The notes: generated by a model not told the origin, from the letters alone. Shown: positions 42,313 through 51,958, counted from the first letter of the stretch. The stretch: DNA of 64,000 bases from Devosia yakushimensis (GCF_030159855.1 NZ_BSNG01000001.1:3286001-3350000), one strand, 5' to 3'. A program made the numbers and translations.

Positions 42313-44139
42313 CTATTTGCGCGCCCGCGGCAACACAATCGTGAACAGGGCGCCCGAGCGATCCTCGCGATTGGACGCGCGGATCGTGCCCTTATGGGCG
42401 TCCACGATCTGCTTGGAGATGGACAGGCCCAGCCCCGAATGATCGCCGAAGCTCTCGGTATCGGGCCGGTCGGTATAGAAACGCTGGAAGATCTTGCCGA
42501 AATCCCCGGTTATGCCGCGCCCCTCATCAGTCACGGTCACGGTGATGTCGTCGGCATCGGTGGCGAGCGCGACTGTTACCACGCCCCCTTCGGGCGAGAA
42601 GGAAACGGCATTGTCGATGAGATTGGCAAAGACCTGCGCCAGCCGGCTTTCATGGCCATTGACCACCGCATTGCCTTTGCCTGTCCGCTTGCCCATCACC
42701 ACCGAGACATTGCGGCCCTGGGCCATGTCCTGCTGGATGCCGACCATGGCCTCGGCCAGTTTTTCGATATCGACGCGGTCGGCGCTTTCGCGCGCCAGTT
42801 CGGCATCGAGCCGGCTGGCGCTGGAAATATCGGTGATCAGCCGGTCAAGCCGTTTGACATCGTGCTGGATGATGGCATTGAGCCGGTCCTTGTCCTCCTG
42901 GCGCTTGGCCAGCGGCAGGGTTTCCACCGCGCTGCGCAGCGAGGTCAGCGGGTTCTTGAGCTCGTGGGCCACATCGGCGGCAAAGCGCTCGATGGCCTCG
43001 ATGCGGTTGTAAAGCGCGTCGGTCATCCGCCGCAATGCGCCCGACAGATGCCCGATCTCGTCGGGCCGGTCGGTGAAATCGGGGATTTCGGCGCGGGCAT
43101 TGCCGGCGGTCTGCACCCGCTCGGCCGCTGCCGAAAGCCGCCGCATCGGGCCGGCAATGGTGCCCGCCAGCAGCAGGGACAGCGCGATCTGCACCGCCGC
43201 GGCGATCATGGCGATGCGCAAAATGCCCCAACGCTCCTGGGAGACGATGGAATCGATATCGCCCGGCGCGGTCGAGAGCAGGATGGCGCCGACCACCGCG
43301 CGCACGCGCTGCACGGGAACGGCGACCGAGACGACCAATTGGTTCTGCGCGTCGACACGCACGAAATCGGCCGGCGCGCCCTGCAGGGCCGAAGCGACCT
43401 CGGGATAGCGCATGCCCTCGTCGACGCCATATTCCTGATATTTGGGGAAATTGTCGCCCGGCACCCAGGACAAGACGCCATTCCACCAATCCCAGAGGAA
43501 ATTGCCTTCCTTCTTGGTCTCGATGATCTGCCGGATCACTTCGCCCCGGGCATAGATATTGTCGCTGTCCAAAATCATCAGCCCACCCTGATCGTAGATG
43601 CGCGCACGGGTGCGCGTGGGGGTGATGAGGTTGCGCAGCAGGGGCGCCACGCGTTCGGGATTGATGGGGAATTCCAGCGTCGGATCGAAATAGGAGAGCG
43701 AGGAGACCGTGCCGTCCCCCTGCAATTCCAGCAACCGGTCGGGATTGACCGAAATGACGTCGCTATCGACCGTAGCCGAAGCGGCGACCGCGGCGGCGAT
43801 GATTTCGCCCTGCACGCGCAGCGATTGTACGCGCGCGTCGATCAGGCCGGCCCGCCACTGGTTGAGATAGAGAATGCCCACCACCAGCACCAGGAGCCCA
43901 GCCAGGTTGAGCACGATGATGCGCCGGGTGAGGCTGGAAAAGATGGTGAAATCGAGAAATCGGCTGATGCCGCCGGCCACGCGATAGAACGGGGCCAGCA
44001 GGAGCCGCCAGGGGTGACGCCGGCGCCGCTCGGGTTCGGAAGCTACCTCGGGCGGCATCGCAGCCTCGGGCAGCTTCGCTGCCTTGCCGGGCGCCTCGGC
44101 GTCCGGCCTGGATTGTGTATCGGGCTCGAGAATGGCCAC
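42313..44139 (-). CDS. chvG: Sensor histidine kinase ChvG (ExoS)
   Basis: This membrane sensor responds to acid and envelope stress; in rhizobia and relatives it controls exopolysaccharide, motility and host interaction. The 608-residue protein has TM1 (about 71-93), a periplasmic sensor domain (about 94-305), TM2 (306-328), HAMP, and the dimerisation box with His392 in AHELKNPLTSLRSA. An ATPase domain follows, with LIDNAVSFSPEGG, DEGRGI and GLGLSISKQI. It follows chvI by 9 bp. Confidence 0.95.
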   Translation of the reverse strand: MAILEPDTQSRPDAEAPGKAAKLPEAAMPPEVASEPERRRRHPWRLLLAPFYRVAGGISRFLDFTIFSSLTRRIIVLNLAGLLVLVVGILYLNQWRAGLIDARVQSLRVQGEIIAAAVAASATVDSDVISVNPDRLLELQGDGTVSSLSYFDPTLEFPINPERVAPLLRNLITPTRTRARIYDQGGLMILDSDNIYARGEVIRQIIETKKEGNFLWDWWNGVLSWVPGDNFPKYQEYGVDEGMRYPEVASALQGAPADFVRVDAQNQLVVSVAVPVQRVRAVVGAILLSTAPGDIDSIVSQERWGILRIAMIAAAVQIALSLLLAGTIAGPMRRLSAAAERVQTAGNARAEIPDFTDRPDEIGHLSGALRRMTDALYNRIEAIERFAADVAHELKNPLTSLRSAVETLPLAKRQEDKDRLNAIIQHDVKRLDRLITDISSASRLDAELARESADRVDIEKLAEAMVGIQQDMAQGRNVSVVMGKRTGKGNAVVNGHESRLAQVFANLIDNAVSFSPEGGVVTVALATDADDITVTVTDEGRGITGDFGKIFQRFYTDRPDTESFGDHSGLGLSISKQIVDAHKGTIRASNREDRSGALFTIVLPRARK

Positions 44140-44148
44140 TTGGTTTGC

Positions 44149-44865
44149 TTATTGCTCCTTGAAGCGATAGCCGACGCCATAGAGCGTCTCGATCATCTCG
44201 AAGTCGTCGTCGGTCGCCTTGAACTTCTTGCGCAGCCGCTTGATGTGGCTGTCGATGGTGCGATCGTCGACATAGACCTGATCGTCATAGGCCGCGTCCA
44301 TCAGCGCATTGCGCGACTTGACGACACCGGGCCGCAGCGCCAGCGCCTGCAGGATCAGGAATTCGGTGACGGTCAGGGTCACCCGCTGCCCCTTCCAGGT
44401 GCAGGTATGGCGTTCTTCATCCATCACCAGCGAGCCGCGCTCGATCAGCGCCTTGCCCGGCTGGGCTTCGCCGGCAGCACCGGCGGGCGCAGAGGGGTCG
44501 CGCGGGGCGGAACGGCGCAGGATCGCCTTGACGCGCTCGACCAGCAGGCGCTGGCTGAACGGCTTGGTGATGAAATCGTCGGCGCCCATCTTAAGGCCGA
44601 ACAGCTCGTCGATCTCTTCGTCCTTGGACGTGAGGAAGATCACCGGCACATCCGACTTCTGGCGCAGGCGGCGCAGCAATTCCATGCCGTCCATGCGCGG
44701 CATCTTGATATCGAGAATGGCAAGATCGGGTTTGTCGGTGGTGAGGCCTTCGAGCCCGGAGGCACCATCGGTATAGGTGGCGACCTGATAGCCTTCCGCC
44801 TCGAGCGTCAGCGACACCGAGGTCAGAATATTGCGGTCGTCATCTACCAGGGCAATCTTGGGCAT
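44149..44865 (-). CDS. chvI: Response regulator ChvI
   Basis: This is an OmpR-type regulator of 238 residues. The receiver has Asp8-Asp10 and phospho-acceptor Asp52 (LDIKMPRMDG); the winged-helix domain has ILQALALRPGVVKSRNALMD and DSHIKRLRKKF. The start at 44865 is set by AAAGG upstream and the conserved MPKIALVDDD. It is transcribed away from pckA with chvG and hprK. Confidence 0.96.
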   Translation of the reverse strand: MPKIALVDDDRNILTSVSLTLEAEGYQVATYTDGASGLEGLTTDKPDLAILDIKMPRMDGMELLRRLRQKSDVPVIFLTSKDEEIDELFGLKMGADDFITKPFSQRLLVERVKAILRRSAPRDPSAPAGAAGEAQPGKALIERGSLVMDEERHTCTWKGQRVTLTVTEFLILQALALRPGVVKSRNALMDAAYDDQVYVDDRTIDSHIKRLRKKFKATDDDFEMIETLYGVGYRFKEQ

Positions 44866-45115
44866 GAGCTGCCTTTCGTGTTGGGACGCGTGATGGCCGG
44901 CTGGAACTATAGCCGGAAAACATCGCGTTGCAGGCGACAATTACGCGTTAAATAAGGCGCGGCCAAGTCTTGAACAATGGCCGAACCCTTTGCGCGGTGG
45001 ATGCAACTTCCGTCTTACGACCGATTTCGGGATAGTTGCGAGCCCATCGGACACACTAACCTTGGCTCCGTTAAGGGCCGCATCATGGTGTTGCGGCGAC
45101 CCTTGGAGTTTGCAG

Positions 45116-46708
45116 ATGAGTGTGTTCGACCATAGCGCCTTGCGGGACCGGATTGTCAGGGACGCCGCTTCGGTATCACACAACGATATCGCCCCACGCC
45201 TGGTTGCACGCGCCGTTGCCGATGGCGGCGCCGAGCTCACCGCCGATGGTGCGGTTTCGGTGCGCACCGGCGCCTTTACCGGCCGCTCGCCCAAGGACAA
45301 GTTCATCGTGCGCGACGGGCTGACCGAGAACAGCGTGTGGTGGGACAATTCGGGCGCCATGAGCCCGGCCCATTTCGATATTCTGCTTGCCGATGCAGAG
45401 GATCATCTCGCCGGTCAGCCGATTTACCGCCAGGACCTTCTGGCCGGGGCCGATCCGCGCCATCAATATGGCGTCACCGTGCTCACCCCCAGCGCCTGGC
45501 ATGCCCTCTTCATCCGTAACCTGCTGATCCGCCCCGGCGAGATGGTGCCCGAAAGCGACAATCCGGTGGCGGTGACCATCGTCCATGTCCCCGCTTTCAA
45601 GGCCGACCCGGCCCGCCATGGCAGCCGCACCGATACGGTGATCGCGCTCGATATGAGCCGCAATATCGTTGTCATCGCCGGCACGCTCTATGCCGGGGAG
45701 ATCAAGAAGAGTGTCTTCAGCCTCTTCAACTTCCATGCCCCCCGCCAGGGCGTCCTGCCCATGCATTGCTCGGCCAATATCGGGGCCAATGGCGACAGCG
45801 CGCTGTTCTTCGGCCTGTCGGGCACGGGCAAGACCACGCTCAGCAATGACCCCGACCGCCCGCTGATCGGGGATGACGAACATGGCTGGAGCGAGGATGG
45901 CGTGTTCAACCTCGAAGGGGGATGCTACGCCAAGACCATCAAGCTCAGCCCGAGCGCCGAGCCCGAAATTTTCGCGGCCACCGCCAAATTTGGCACGGTG
46001 CTGGAAAATGTCGTGCTGGATGCTAACAGTCTGCCAGCATTCGACGACGTTTCGCTCACCGAAAATACCCGTGCGGCCTATCCCATTCACGTGCTGCCGG
46101 CCATTGCCAGGGGTAGTGTGGGCGGCACGCCGCGCACCGTGGTTTTCCTTACCGCAGACGCCTTTGGCGTGCTGCCGCCCATCGCCCGGCTCACCCCGGA
46201 ACAGGCGGTCTATCATTTCCTCTCAGGTTATACCGCCAAGGTGGCCGGCACCGAACGCGGCGTCACCGAGCCGCAAGCCACGTTCTCGGCCTGTTTCGGC
46301 GCGCCCTTCATGCCGCTCCATCCCACCGTCTATGGCGCCATGCTGGCCGAAAAACTGAGGGCTAGCGGGGCTTCGGCCTGGCTGATCAATACCGGCTGGA
46401 CCGGGGGCGGCTATGGCGTGGGCAAACGCATCGACATCGCCTCGACACGGCGCCTTCTCACCGCCGCGCTCAATGGTGAATTGGACACAGCCGAAATGCG
46501 GACCGACGAACTGTTCGGCTTTGCCGTGCCGCTGGCCGTTCCCGGCATCAATCCAACCCTATTGACGCCCCGCGCCACCTGGGCCGACAGCCACGCCTAC
46601 GACCACCAGGCGACCCATCTGGCCGGGCTGTTCCGCGCAAACTTCGAGAAATTCGGCACCGGCGCCAATGCTGCGCCGGGCCCCCGGATGGCGCAGGCGG
46701 CGGAGTAG
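45116..46708 (+). CDS. pckA: Phosphoenolpyruvate carboxykinase (ATP)
   Basis: This key gluconeogenic enzyme converts oxaloacetate to PEP. The 530-residue protein has RTGAFTGRSPKDKFIV, the kinase-1a loop FFGLSGTGKTTLS, LIGDDEHGWS, NLEGGCYAK and WLINTGWTGG. ATG 45116 has GGAG upstream; the frame extends to 44990 without support. It is divergent from chvI, an arrangement known in other Rhizobiales. Confidence 0.97.
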   Translation: MSVFDHSALRDRIVRDAASVSHNDIAPRLVARAVADGGAELTADGAVSVRTGAFTGRSPKDKFIVRDGLTENSVWWDNSGAMSPAHFDILLADAEDHLAGQPIYRQDLLAGADPRHQYGVTVLTPSAWHALFIRNLLIRPGEMVPESDNPVAVTIVHVPAFKADPARHGSRTDTVIALDMSRNIVVIAGTLYAGEIKKSVFSLFNFHAPRQGVLPMHCSANIGANGDSALFFGLSGTGKTTLSNDPDRPLIGDDEHGWSEDGVFNLEGGCYAKTIKLSPSAEPEIFAATAKFGTVLENVVLDANSLPAFDDVSLTENTRAAYPIHVLPAIARGSVGGTPRTVVFLTADAFGVLPPIARLTPEQAVYHFLSGYTAKVAGTERGVTEPQATFSACFGAPFMPLHPTVYGAMLAEKLRASGASAWLINTGWTGGGYGVGKRIDIASTRRLLTAALNGELDTAEMRTDELFGFAVPLAVPGINPTLLTPRATWADSHAYDHQATHLAGLFRANFEKFGTGANAAPGPRMAQAAE

Positions 46709-46731
46709 ATTTGCGATATCATTGAATGACA

Positions 46732-46759
46732 AAGGGCGCCTCCGGGCGCTCTTTTTTGT
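46732..46759 (+). terminator. Intrinsic terminator of pckA
   Basis: The stem agggcgcc / gggcgctct (one mismatch) is followed by TTTTTTG, 24 bp after the pckA stop. Confidence 0.85.
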
Positions 46760-46767
46760 TCAGAGGT

Positions 46768-46882
46768 TACCCCTCCTACCCCCCCCCTTGATAGGGAGAG
46801 GGATATCTCCACTCTTGAACTGGATCGGGTCATAACCACAAGGCGGTCCCGCCCCCTATCAGGGGGAGGCTAGGAGGGGGTA
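46768..46882. repeat. Palindromic MITE-like element, family B copy
   Basis: This is a close relative of the element at 36583-36698. The right arm (gggggaggctaggagggggta) is identical there, the centre shares tctccactcttg and ctggatcg, and length is about the same. The left arm carries more mismatches. It lies between the pckA terminator and the cell-wall hydrolase gene, in a 313-bp gap that otherwise shows no gene. Confidence 0.9.
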
Positions 46883-47021
46883 TCGCGAGCCCCGATTTTC
46901 CAACTTATCCCCGCCCCAAAAATCTCTGGCACACTTCGTCTTCACATGAACGGCCAGCACCGTGCCCATATCGCGGAGCTTGCGAACCGAGAAGCGAAAA
47001 CCGAGAGGGGTAGCGCCTTAA

Positions 47022-48026
47022 TCAGTTGGGCGAATAGAAGATGTGAGAGCCGATTTCGGCGACCGCGTTATAGGTATTGGCCCAGGCCGGGCGAACAGCG
47101 GTGGTGTGGTAGTAGAGGGTCGAGCCGGGCACGGCGCCGACATTTTCACCCAAGGCGAATTCGGCATAGACCTGCTGAGCCAGGTCCTTGGAGCGGGCCC
47201 AGGCGCGGCGTTCGCCCGGGGCGTCGTCGCGGCCGTCGCAGGCGAAGGTAAACTGGCAGCGATAGCGGCCCTTATTGGCGTTCTGGTAGATGACGCCGCA
47301 GAGGGTGGACGGGAACTTGCCCGAGCGCGCCCGGTTGACGATGACATTGGCGACAGCGAGCTGGCCGGCTTCGCTTTCCCCGCGCGCCTCGTGATAAATA
47401 GCCTGGGCGAGGCAACCGCGCTCGGTATTGGCATGGTCGAGACGCTGGCCGGTGGTCTGGTAGCCGCTTTCGATATAGGCGGCGAGCACCGAAGGATTAA
47501 GCGCCCGCTCGGAGGGGGCGCTGGAAGCGGCGAAGCTGTCGATAGCCGAAAGCGCGCCATTGCTGCCGCCGAACGACCCGCGGGCGATATAGCCCATCAG
47601 CACTTCGGAATTGAGTTCGGGCTGCGGCAGGGCGGCGGCGACGTCAAAGGCGCGCAACGCCTGCTGGCGGGCGACGTAATTGGAGAGCAGCGCTTCAGTC
47701 AGTTTCTGCTGGCCAGGCTCAAGCGGCACCGCGGTCGCGCCAAGGGCCGGCTGGGCGCGCAACACGGCCAGATCGGCCGGCACGTCGAGCGGGGTCACAT
47801 CGGCGATGCGGAGAGCTTCGGCATGAGCAGGAGCCAGGGTAACGAACAGCACGAGCGCAACCGCGCACAGGATCAGCACATGCGAAACCGCACGCACAGC
47901 GATGACCTGCCAGGTTTGCGTCAATGCCCCGTCCTTGCCCCTGAGCCCGTCCGGCCGTTTCCGGCGGGCCTTCATGATCGTCCGATCCGTCGTTGCGGAC
48001 CGGCTTGGTCTGGTAACGAGCCGCAC
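47022..48026 (-). CDS. SleB-type cell wall hydrolase
   Basis: This is a peptidoglycan hydrolase with a C-terminal Hydrolase_2/SleB domain (about residues 195-330). Diagnostic parts are CLAQAIYHEARGESEAGQLA (catalytic Glu in HEARGE), VIVNRARSGKFPSTLCGVIY and GSTLYYHTTAVRPAWA. The N-terminal segment SHVLILCAVALVLFVTLAP is a signal peptide or anchor. Start uncertain: GTG 48026 or ATG 47975, both before the hydrophobic segment. Alphaproteobacteria use such proteins in growth or cell separation and not in spore germination. Confidence 0.88.
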   Translation of the reverse strand: MRLVTRPSRSATTDRTIMKARRKRPDGLRGKDGALTQTWQVIAVRAVSHVLILCAVALVLFVTLAPAHAEALRIADVTPLDVPADLAVLRAQPALGATAVPLEPGQQKLTEALLSNYVARQQALRAFDVAAALPQPELNSEVLMGYIARGSFGGSNGALSAIDSFAASSAPSERALNPSVLAAYIESGYQTTGQRLDHANTERGCLAQAIYHEARGESEAGQLAVANVIVNRARSGKFPSTLCGVIYQNANKGRYRCQFTFACDGRDDAPGERRAWARSKDLAQQVYAEFALGENVGAVPGSTLYYHTTAVRPAWANTYNAVAEIGSHIFYSPN

Positions 48027-48248
48027 CCTATCCGGGCTTGGCCCGGCTGGGAAGCCGAAATTTACCGTCGGTTAACCATAAGCGTTAGCTTCTTAAGTTA
48101 GGGTTAATCGAGCGGCCGTCACTTGAAAACCCTTAGCGCACAAAGGCTTGGGACGTAACAAACAGGGCTTTAAGGGGAAGGATAAAAGTTTATGGGATTT
48201 GGCTGGGCCAAAACTATTAACAAAAGGATTGCCGCCGAAGCGCAAGCA

Positions 48249-48278
48249 AAAGGGTCCCGGCCGTGGCCAGGACCCTTT
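48249..48278 (-). terminator. Terminator hairpin after the HAD phosphatase gene
   Basis: The inverted repeat aaagggtcc / ggacccttt has 9-bp arms and a 12-base spacer holding a smaller ggcc dyad. On the minus strand it ends in TTTTGC. It lies about 25 bp past the stop of the HAD gene. Confidence 0.75.
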
Positions 48279-48302
48279 CCAGAAAGAACGAGAAAACCGG
48301 TG

Positions 48303-48986
48303 TCAGCGGGGCGTGAACGCGGCCAGGCGCACGTGATCGAGGCTTTCCAGGACGGAGATACCGAGCGCCCGCAATTCATCATTGGGGTGGACCAGATCGG
48401 GCACCATGACGGTCTGCATGCCCGCCGCATGAGCCGCCCGCACGCCAGCATGGCTGTCCTCGAGGGCGAGGCATTGCGTGGGGTCGATGCCAAGCCGCCG
48501 GGCTGCCGTGAGATAGGGTTCGGGATGGGGCTTGGGATTGACCACGTCGTCGCGGGTGACCACGGTCTCGAACAGATCAAGCAGGCCCGCCGCACCCAGA
48601 TGGGTATGAGCATGGGGCTGGCGCGACGACGTCGCGACGGCAATGGGGATCTTGCGATCGCGCAATTCAGTCAGAAATTCCCGTGCGCCCTGCTTGACCG
48701 GCACACCCGCATGGGTGCGCTCGCGCATGCTGACGCGGCAGCGCTCGTCAAACAAAGTATAGGGGAAAGCCACGCCATAGGCCTCGATCAGCAATTGATT
48801 GGTGCGCTCGTGGCTGGAGCCCACCATGGCCATATGCACCGCATCGGTCATTTCGAAGCCCAGCTCGGTGCAGACTTCAAAGACGATGGTTTTGAACACC
48901 GCTTCGGTATCGAGCAGCGTGCCGTCCATATCGAAGATGGCGGCCTGGAAGGGCGCGAGGCGCAGAATGTCGCTTTGGGGTTTCAT
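48303..48986 (-). CDS. HAD-family hydrolase (phosphoglycolate/beta-PGM-like)
   Basis: This 227-residue HAD phosphatase has motif I FDMDGTLLDTE, a helical cap, motif II VATSS, and motifs III/IV KPHPEPYLTAARRLG and ALEDSHAGVRAAHAAGM. The family dephosphorylates small sugar phosphates; the exact substrate is unknown. The gene is monocistronic with a terminator behind it, and the next gene diverges about 100 bp away. Confidence 0.9.
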   Translation of the reverse strand: MKPQSDILRLAPFQAAIFDMDGTLLDTEAVFKTIVFEVCTELGFEMTDAVHMAMVGSSHERTNQLLIEAYGVAFPYTLFDERCRVSMRERTHAGVPVKQGAREFLTELRDRKIPIAVATSSRQPHAHTHLGAAGLLDLFETVVTRDDVVNPKPHPEPYLTAARRLGIDPTQCLALEDSHAGVRAAHAAGMQTVMVPDLVHPNDELRALGISVLESLDHVRLAAFTPR

Positions 48987-49087
48987 TGCTTGGGATATAG
49001 GGCGATTTGCGTTAGCGCGCTAGGGAGGCAAGCGAAAGGCTGGGTTGCACACTGGCGCTGGCGCAGGGCACTTGGTAGCCTAGCGGC

Positions 49088-50497
49088 ATGCCCCAATTCA
49101 AACCAGCCACAGCGCACGAAACGCTCGGCGATGCGTTCTTCGATCGTGTCGCGGCGGCCGATTTTCCCAAGACCATCCTGCGCCATCGCGACCAGCGCTG
49201 GGCCGCAAGGATGGGGCTCGACGGGCTGAGCGAGGCCGAATGGATCGATCATTTTGCCCGTTTCGTGCCCCTGCCGGGCTCGTTCAACCAGCCGTTGGCG
49301 CTGCGTTATCACGGGCATCAATTCCGCAGCTACAATGCCGACCTGGGGGACGGGCGCGGTTTCCTGTTTGCCCAGGGATATGACCTTACGGATGGGCGCC
49401 TGCTCGATTTCGGCACCAAGGGCAGCGGCAAGACCCCCTGGTCGCGCGGCGGCGATGGGCGGCTGACGCTCAAGGGCGGCGTGCGGGAGGTGCTGGCCAC
49501 CGAAATGCTGGAAGCTTTGGGCGTCTATACCTCCAAGAGCTTTTCGCTGATCGAGACCGGCGAAGAGCTCTATCGCGGCGACGAGCCGTCTCCCACTCGC
49601 TCTTCGGTGCTGGTCCGGCTCAGCCATAGCCATATCCGCATTGGCACCTTCCAGCGCCTTGCCTATCTAGAAGACACCGCCGGCATCGGCCAATTGGTCG
49701 ATTATACGATTGCCAATTACTATCCGCAGCTGTCCGAGGCTCCCGACAAGCCAGCCGCCCTGCTCGAAGCGGTGGTCGCGGCAGTTGCCCGGCTGGGGGC
49801 GCAATGGATTGCCGCCGGGTTCGTTCATGGCGTGCTCAATACCGACAATATCAATGTCACGGGCGAGAGTTTCGACTATGGGCCCTGGCGGTTCCTGCCC
49901 AGCTACGATCCCGATTTCACCGCCGCCTATTTCGACGAGACGGGGCTCTATAGTTTCGGCCGCCAGCCCGATACCCTGGCCTGGAACCTCACGAGGCTAG
50001 CCGAATGCCTGCTGCCGCTATCGAGCATCGAGGCGCTGGAACCCGCGCTCAATACGATCTGGCCGCAATTCCGCGCCGCCCTGCCCGCCGCCATGCTGGC
50101 CCGGCTGGGGCTTGAGCCCCGCGACGTGGACAGCGACAGCGCCTTTGTCACGGCCCTGTTCGGCTTTCTCAGCCAGTCCCGGGCGCCCTATGAGCAATTT
50201 TTCTTCGATTGGCGCGGCGGGGCCCTGAGTGCCGAGCGGGCGGCGGCCAGTCCGTCGGCCGAGCTTTATGCGAGCGAGGCCTTCCGGCCCATTGCCGATG
50301 CCATGGAGGCCTATGCGCCAACCAAGACGGTCAATCTTGATCATCCATATTTCGCGCGCCGGAAGCCGCGTACCATGCTGATCGATGAGGTCGAGGCGAT
50401 CTGGGCGCCCATTGCCGAGCGCGACGACTGGGGGATGTTCGCCCAGGCACTGGCCGAAATCGCCGAGATGCGCGATGGCTATGGCATCATTGTCTGA
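49088..50497 (+). CDS. selO: Protein adenylyltransferase SelO (YdiU)
   Basis: SelO pseudokinases move AMP from ATP onto protein Ser/Thr/Tyr and respond to oxidative stress. The 469-residue protein has RYHGHQFRSYNADLGDGRG, GTKGSGKTPWSR, GGVREVLATEMLEALGV and the metal-binding loop HGVLNTDNINVTG with DYGPWRFL. All key segments are present. The C-terminus lacks the redox Cys-x-x-Cys/Sec pair found in some SelO proteins. Ten bases separate its stop from the next ATG. Confidence 0.93.
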   Translation: MPQFKPATAHETLGDAFFDRVAAADFPKTILRHRDQRWAARMGLDGLSEAEWIDHFARFVPLPGSFNQPLALRYHGHQFRSYNADLGDGRGFLFAQGYDLTDGRLLDFGTKGSGKTPWSRGGDGRLTLKGGVREVLATEMLEALGVYTSKSFSLIETGEELYRGDEPSPTRSSVLVRLSHSHIRIGTFQRLAYLEDTAGIGQLVDYTIANYYPQLSEAPDKPAALLEAVVAAVARLGAQWIAAGFVHGVLNTDNINVTGESFDYGPWRFLPSYDPDFTAAYFDETGLYSFGRQPDTLAWNLTRLAECLLPLSSIEALEPALNTIWPQFRAALPAAMLARLGLEPRDVDSDSAFVTALFGFLSQSRAPYEQFFFDWRGGALSAERAAASPSAELYASEAFRPIADAMEAYAPTKTVNLDHPYFARRKPRTMLIDEVEAIWAPIAERDDWGMFAQALAEIAEMRDGYGIIV

Positions 50498-50507
50498 GGA
50501 GGAGCCC

Positions 50508-51062
50508 ATGAGCCTATATGAACTCGATGGCGTAGCGCCGCGGATCGATCCAGGTGTGGCCTGGATCGCGCCGACCGCCGTGCTGGTCGGCAATGTGGTG
50601 GTGGGAGAAGATGCCGGCATCTGGTTCGGCGCGGTAGCGCGCGGCGACAATGAAGCCATCACCATCGGCGCCCGGACCAATGTGCAGGACAATGCGGTGC
50701 TCCATACCGATATGGGCTTTCCCCTGACCATCGGGGAAGGCTGCACGATCGGGCACAAAGCCATGCTGCATGGCTGCAGCATTGGCGACAATAGCTTGAT
50801 CGGCATGGGCGCCACCGTGCTCAATGGCGCCAGGATCGGCCGCAATTGCCTGATCGGGGCCGGGGCCCTGATCACCGAGGGCAAGGAAATTCCCGATGGC
50901 TCGCTGGTCGTGGGGGCGCCTGGCAAGGTGATCCGGACGCTCGATGCGGAAGCCATTGCCGGGCTCACGCGCTCGGCCGAGGGCTATGTGCGCAATGCCA
51001 GGCGCTTTGCCACCGGCCTCGCCGATGTGACGGCGCGGCCATCCGATTTCGAACCGGCATAG
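50508..51062 (+). CDS. Gamma-carbonic anhydrase family protein
   Basis: This 184-residue left-handed beta-helix protein has hexapeptide repeats and the metal-binding histidines in VLHTDMG, TIGHKAMLHGC. VARGDNEAITIGARTNVQDN matches the YrdA/CaiE-like gamma-CA group. Carbonic anhydrase activity is plausible but not certain for this subgroup. The ATG is preceded by GAGGAGGAG, so the start is firm, and coupling to selO is likely. Confidence 0.9.
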   Translation: MSLYELDGVAPRIDPGVAWIAPTAVLVGNVVVGEDAGIWFGAVARGDNEAITIGARTNVQDNAVLHTDMGFPLTIGEGCTIGHKAMLHGCSIGDNSLIGMGATVLNGARIGRNCLIGAGALITEGKEIPDGSLVVGAPGKVIRTLDAEAIAGLTRSAEGYVRNARRFATGLADVTARPSDFEPA

Positions 51063-51072
51063 GGGGCGGGGA

Positions 51073-51837
51073 TTGAGCGAGGCGCAGACACGCCAGCAGG
51101 CGATACTGGAGCTGGCCCGGCTTGAGGGGCGTGTCATTGTCGAGCCGCTGGCGACGCGCTTTGCCGTGTCGGTCCAGACCATCCGCAAGGATCTCAACCA
51201 GCTCTGCGACCAGCGCCTGCTCAAGCGCATGCATGGCGGGGCCGTGTTGCCCTCAGGTATCGAAAACCTCGAATATGAAGCGCGGCGCGGCATTGCGGCG
51301 GCGGAAAAACAGGCCATCGGCAAGGCCGCGGCGGCGCTCATTCCCAATGACGCATCGCTGTTCATCAATATCGGCACGACGACCGAGGCGGTGAGCCAGG
51401 CTCTGCTCGATCACTCGGGCCTTCTGGTCATCACCAACAATATCAATGTGGCCAACCGCATGCGGGTCTATCCGCAATTCGAGGTGGTGATTGCCGGCGG
51501 CGTGGTGCGGGGCAGCGATGGCGGCATTGTGGGGGAAGCCGCGGCGGGGTTTTTCTCCCAGTTCAAGGTCGATTACGCCATTATCGGCGCTTCGGCGCTA
51601 GACGAAGACGGGGCCCTGCTCGATTTCGACTATCGCGAGGTCAAGGTGGCGCAGGCCATCATCGCCAATGCGCGGCACATCATCCTCGTGGCCGATGCGG
51701 GTAAATTCGCGCGCACCGCGCCGGTCAGGATCGCCCGGATCGACCAGATCGACATTTTCGTCACCGACCGCAGTCCATCGCCCGCCTTCACCGCGCTCTG
51801 CGCCGAAGCCGGCACGATGCTGGTGGAAACCGGGTAA
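51073..51837 (+). CDS. DeoR/GlpR-family transcriptional regulator
   Basis: This 254-residue repressor has an N-terminal winged helix (ILELARLEGRVIVEPLATRF, VSVQTIRKDLNQL) followed by MHGGAV, the DeoR signature. A sugar-phosphate-binding DeoRC domain (INIGTTTEAVSQALLDHSG) completes it. It starts with TTG after a GGGGGCGGGG run. Close members such as GlpR sense glycerol-3-phosphate, but no glp gene follows, so its target is unknown. Confidence 0.9.
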   Translation: MSEAQTRQQAILELARLEGRVIVEPLATRFAVSVQTIRKDLNQLCDQRLLKRMHGGAVLPSGIENLEYEARRGIAAAEKQAIGKAAAALIPNDASLFINIGTTTEAVSQALLDHSGLLVITNNINVANRMRVYPQFEVVIAGGVVRGSDGGIVGEAAAGFFSQFKVDYAIIGASALDEDGALLDFDYREVKVAQAIIANARHIILVADAGKFARTAPVRIARIDQIDIFVTDRSPSPAFTALCAEAGTMLVETG

Positions 51838-51958
51838 ATACCTGCCCAGCAGTTAGCCGCATGCTAACCACCCGATAAGCAAGAGGGCGGGAATAAGGCA
51901 ATCATAAAGATTGTGCGCCCAGGCTGCCGTCCTGCCCGGACAGAAGACTGGGAAGCGG

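Noticed and set aside
42394..44955. An 853-codon open frame antisense to chvG and chvI
   Set aside because: Shadow of two well-identified genes in GC-rich DNA; no motif or ribosome site.
48148..48336. A 62-codon basic frame with KGKDKSLWDLAG
   Set aside because: It reads through the terminator hairpin at 48249-48278, has no family match and no clear promoter role; considered chance.
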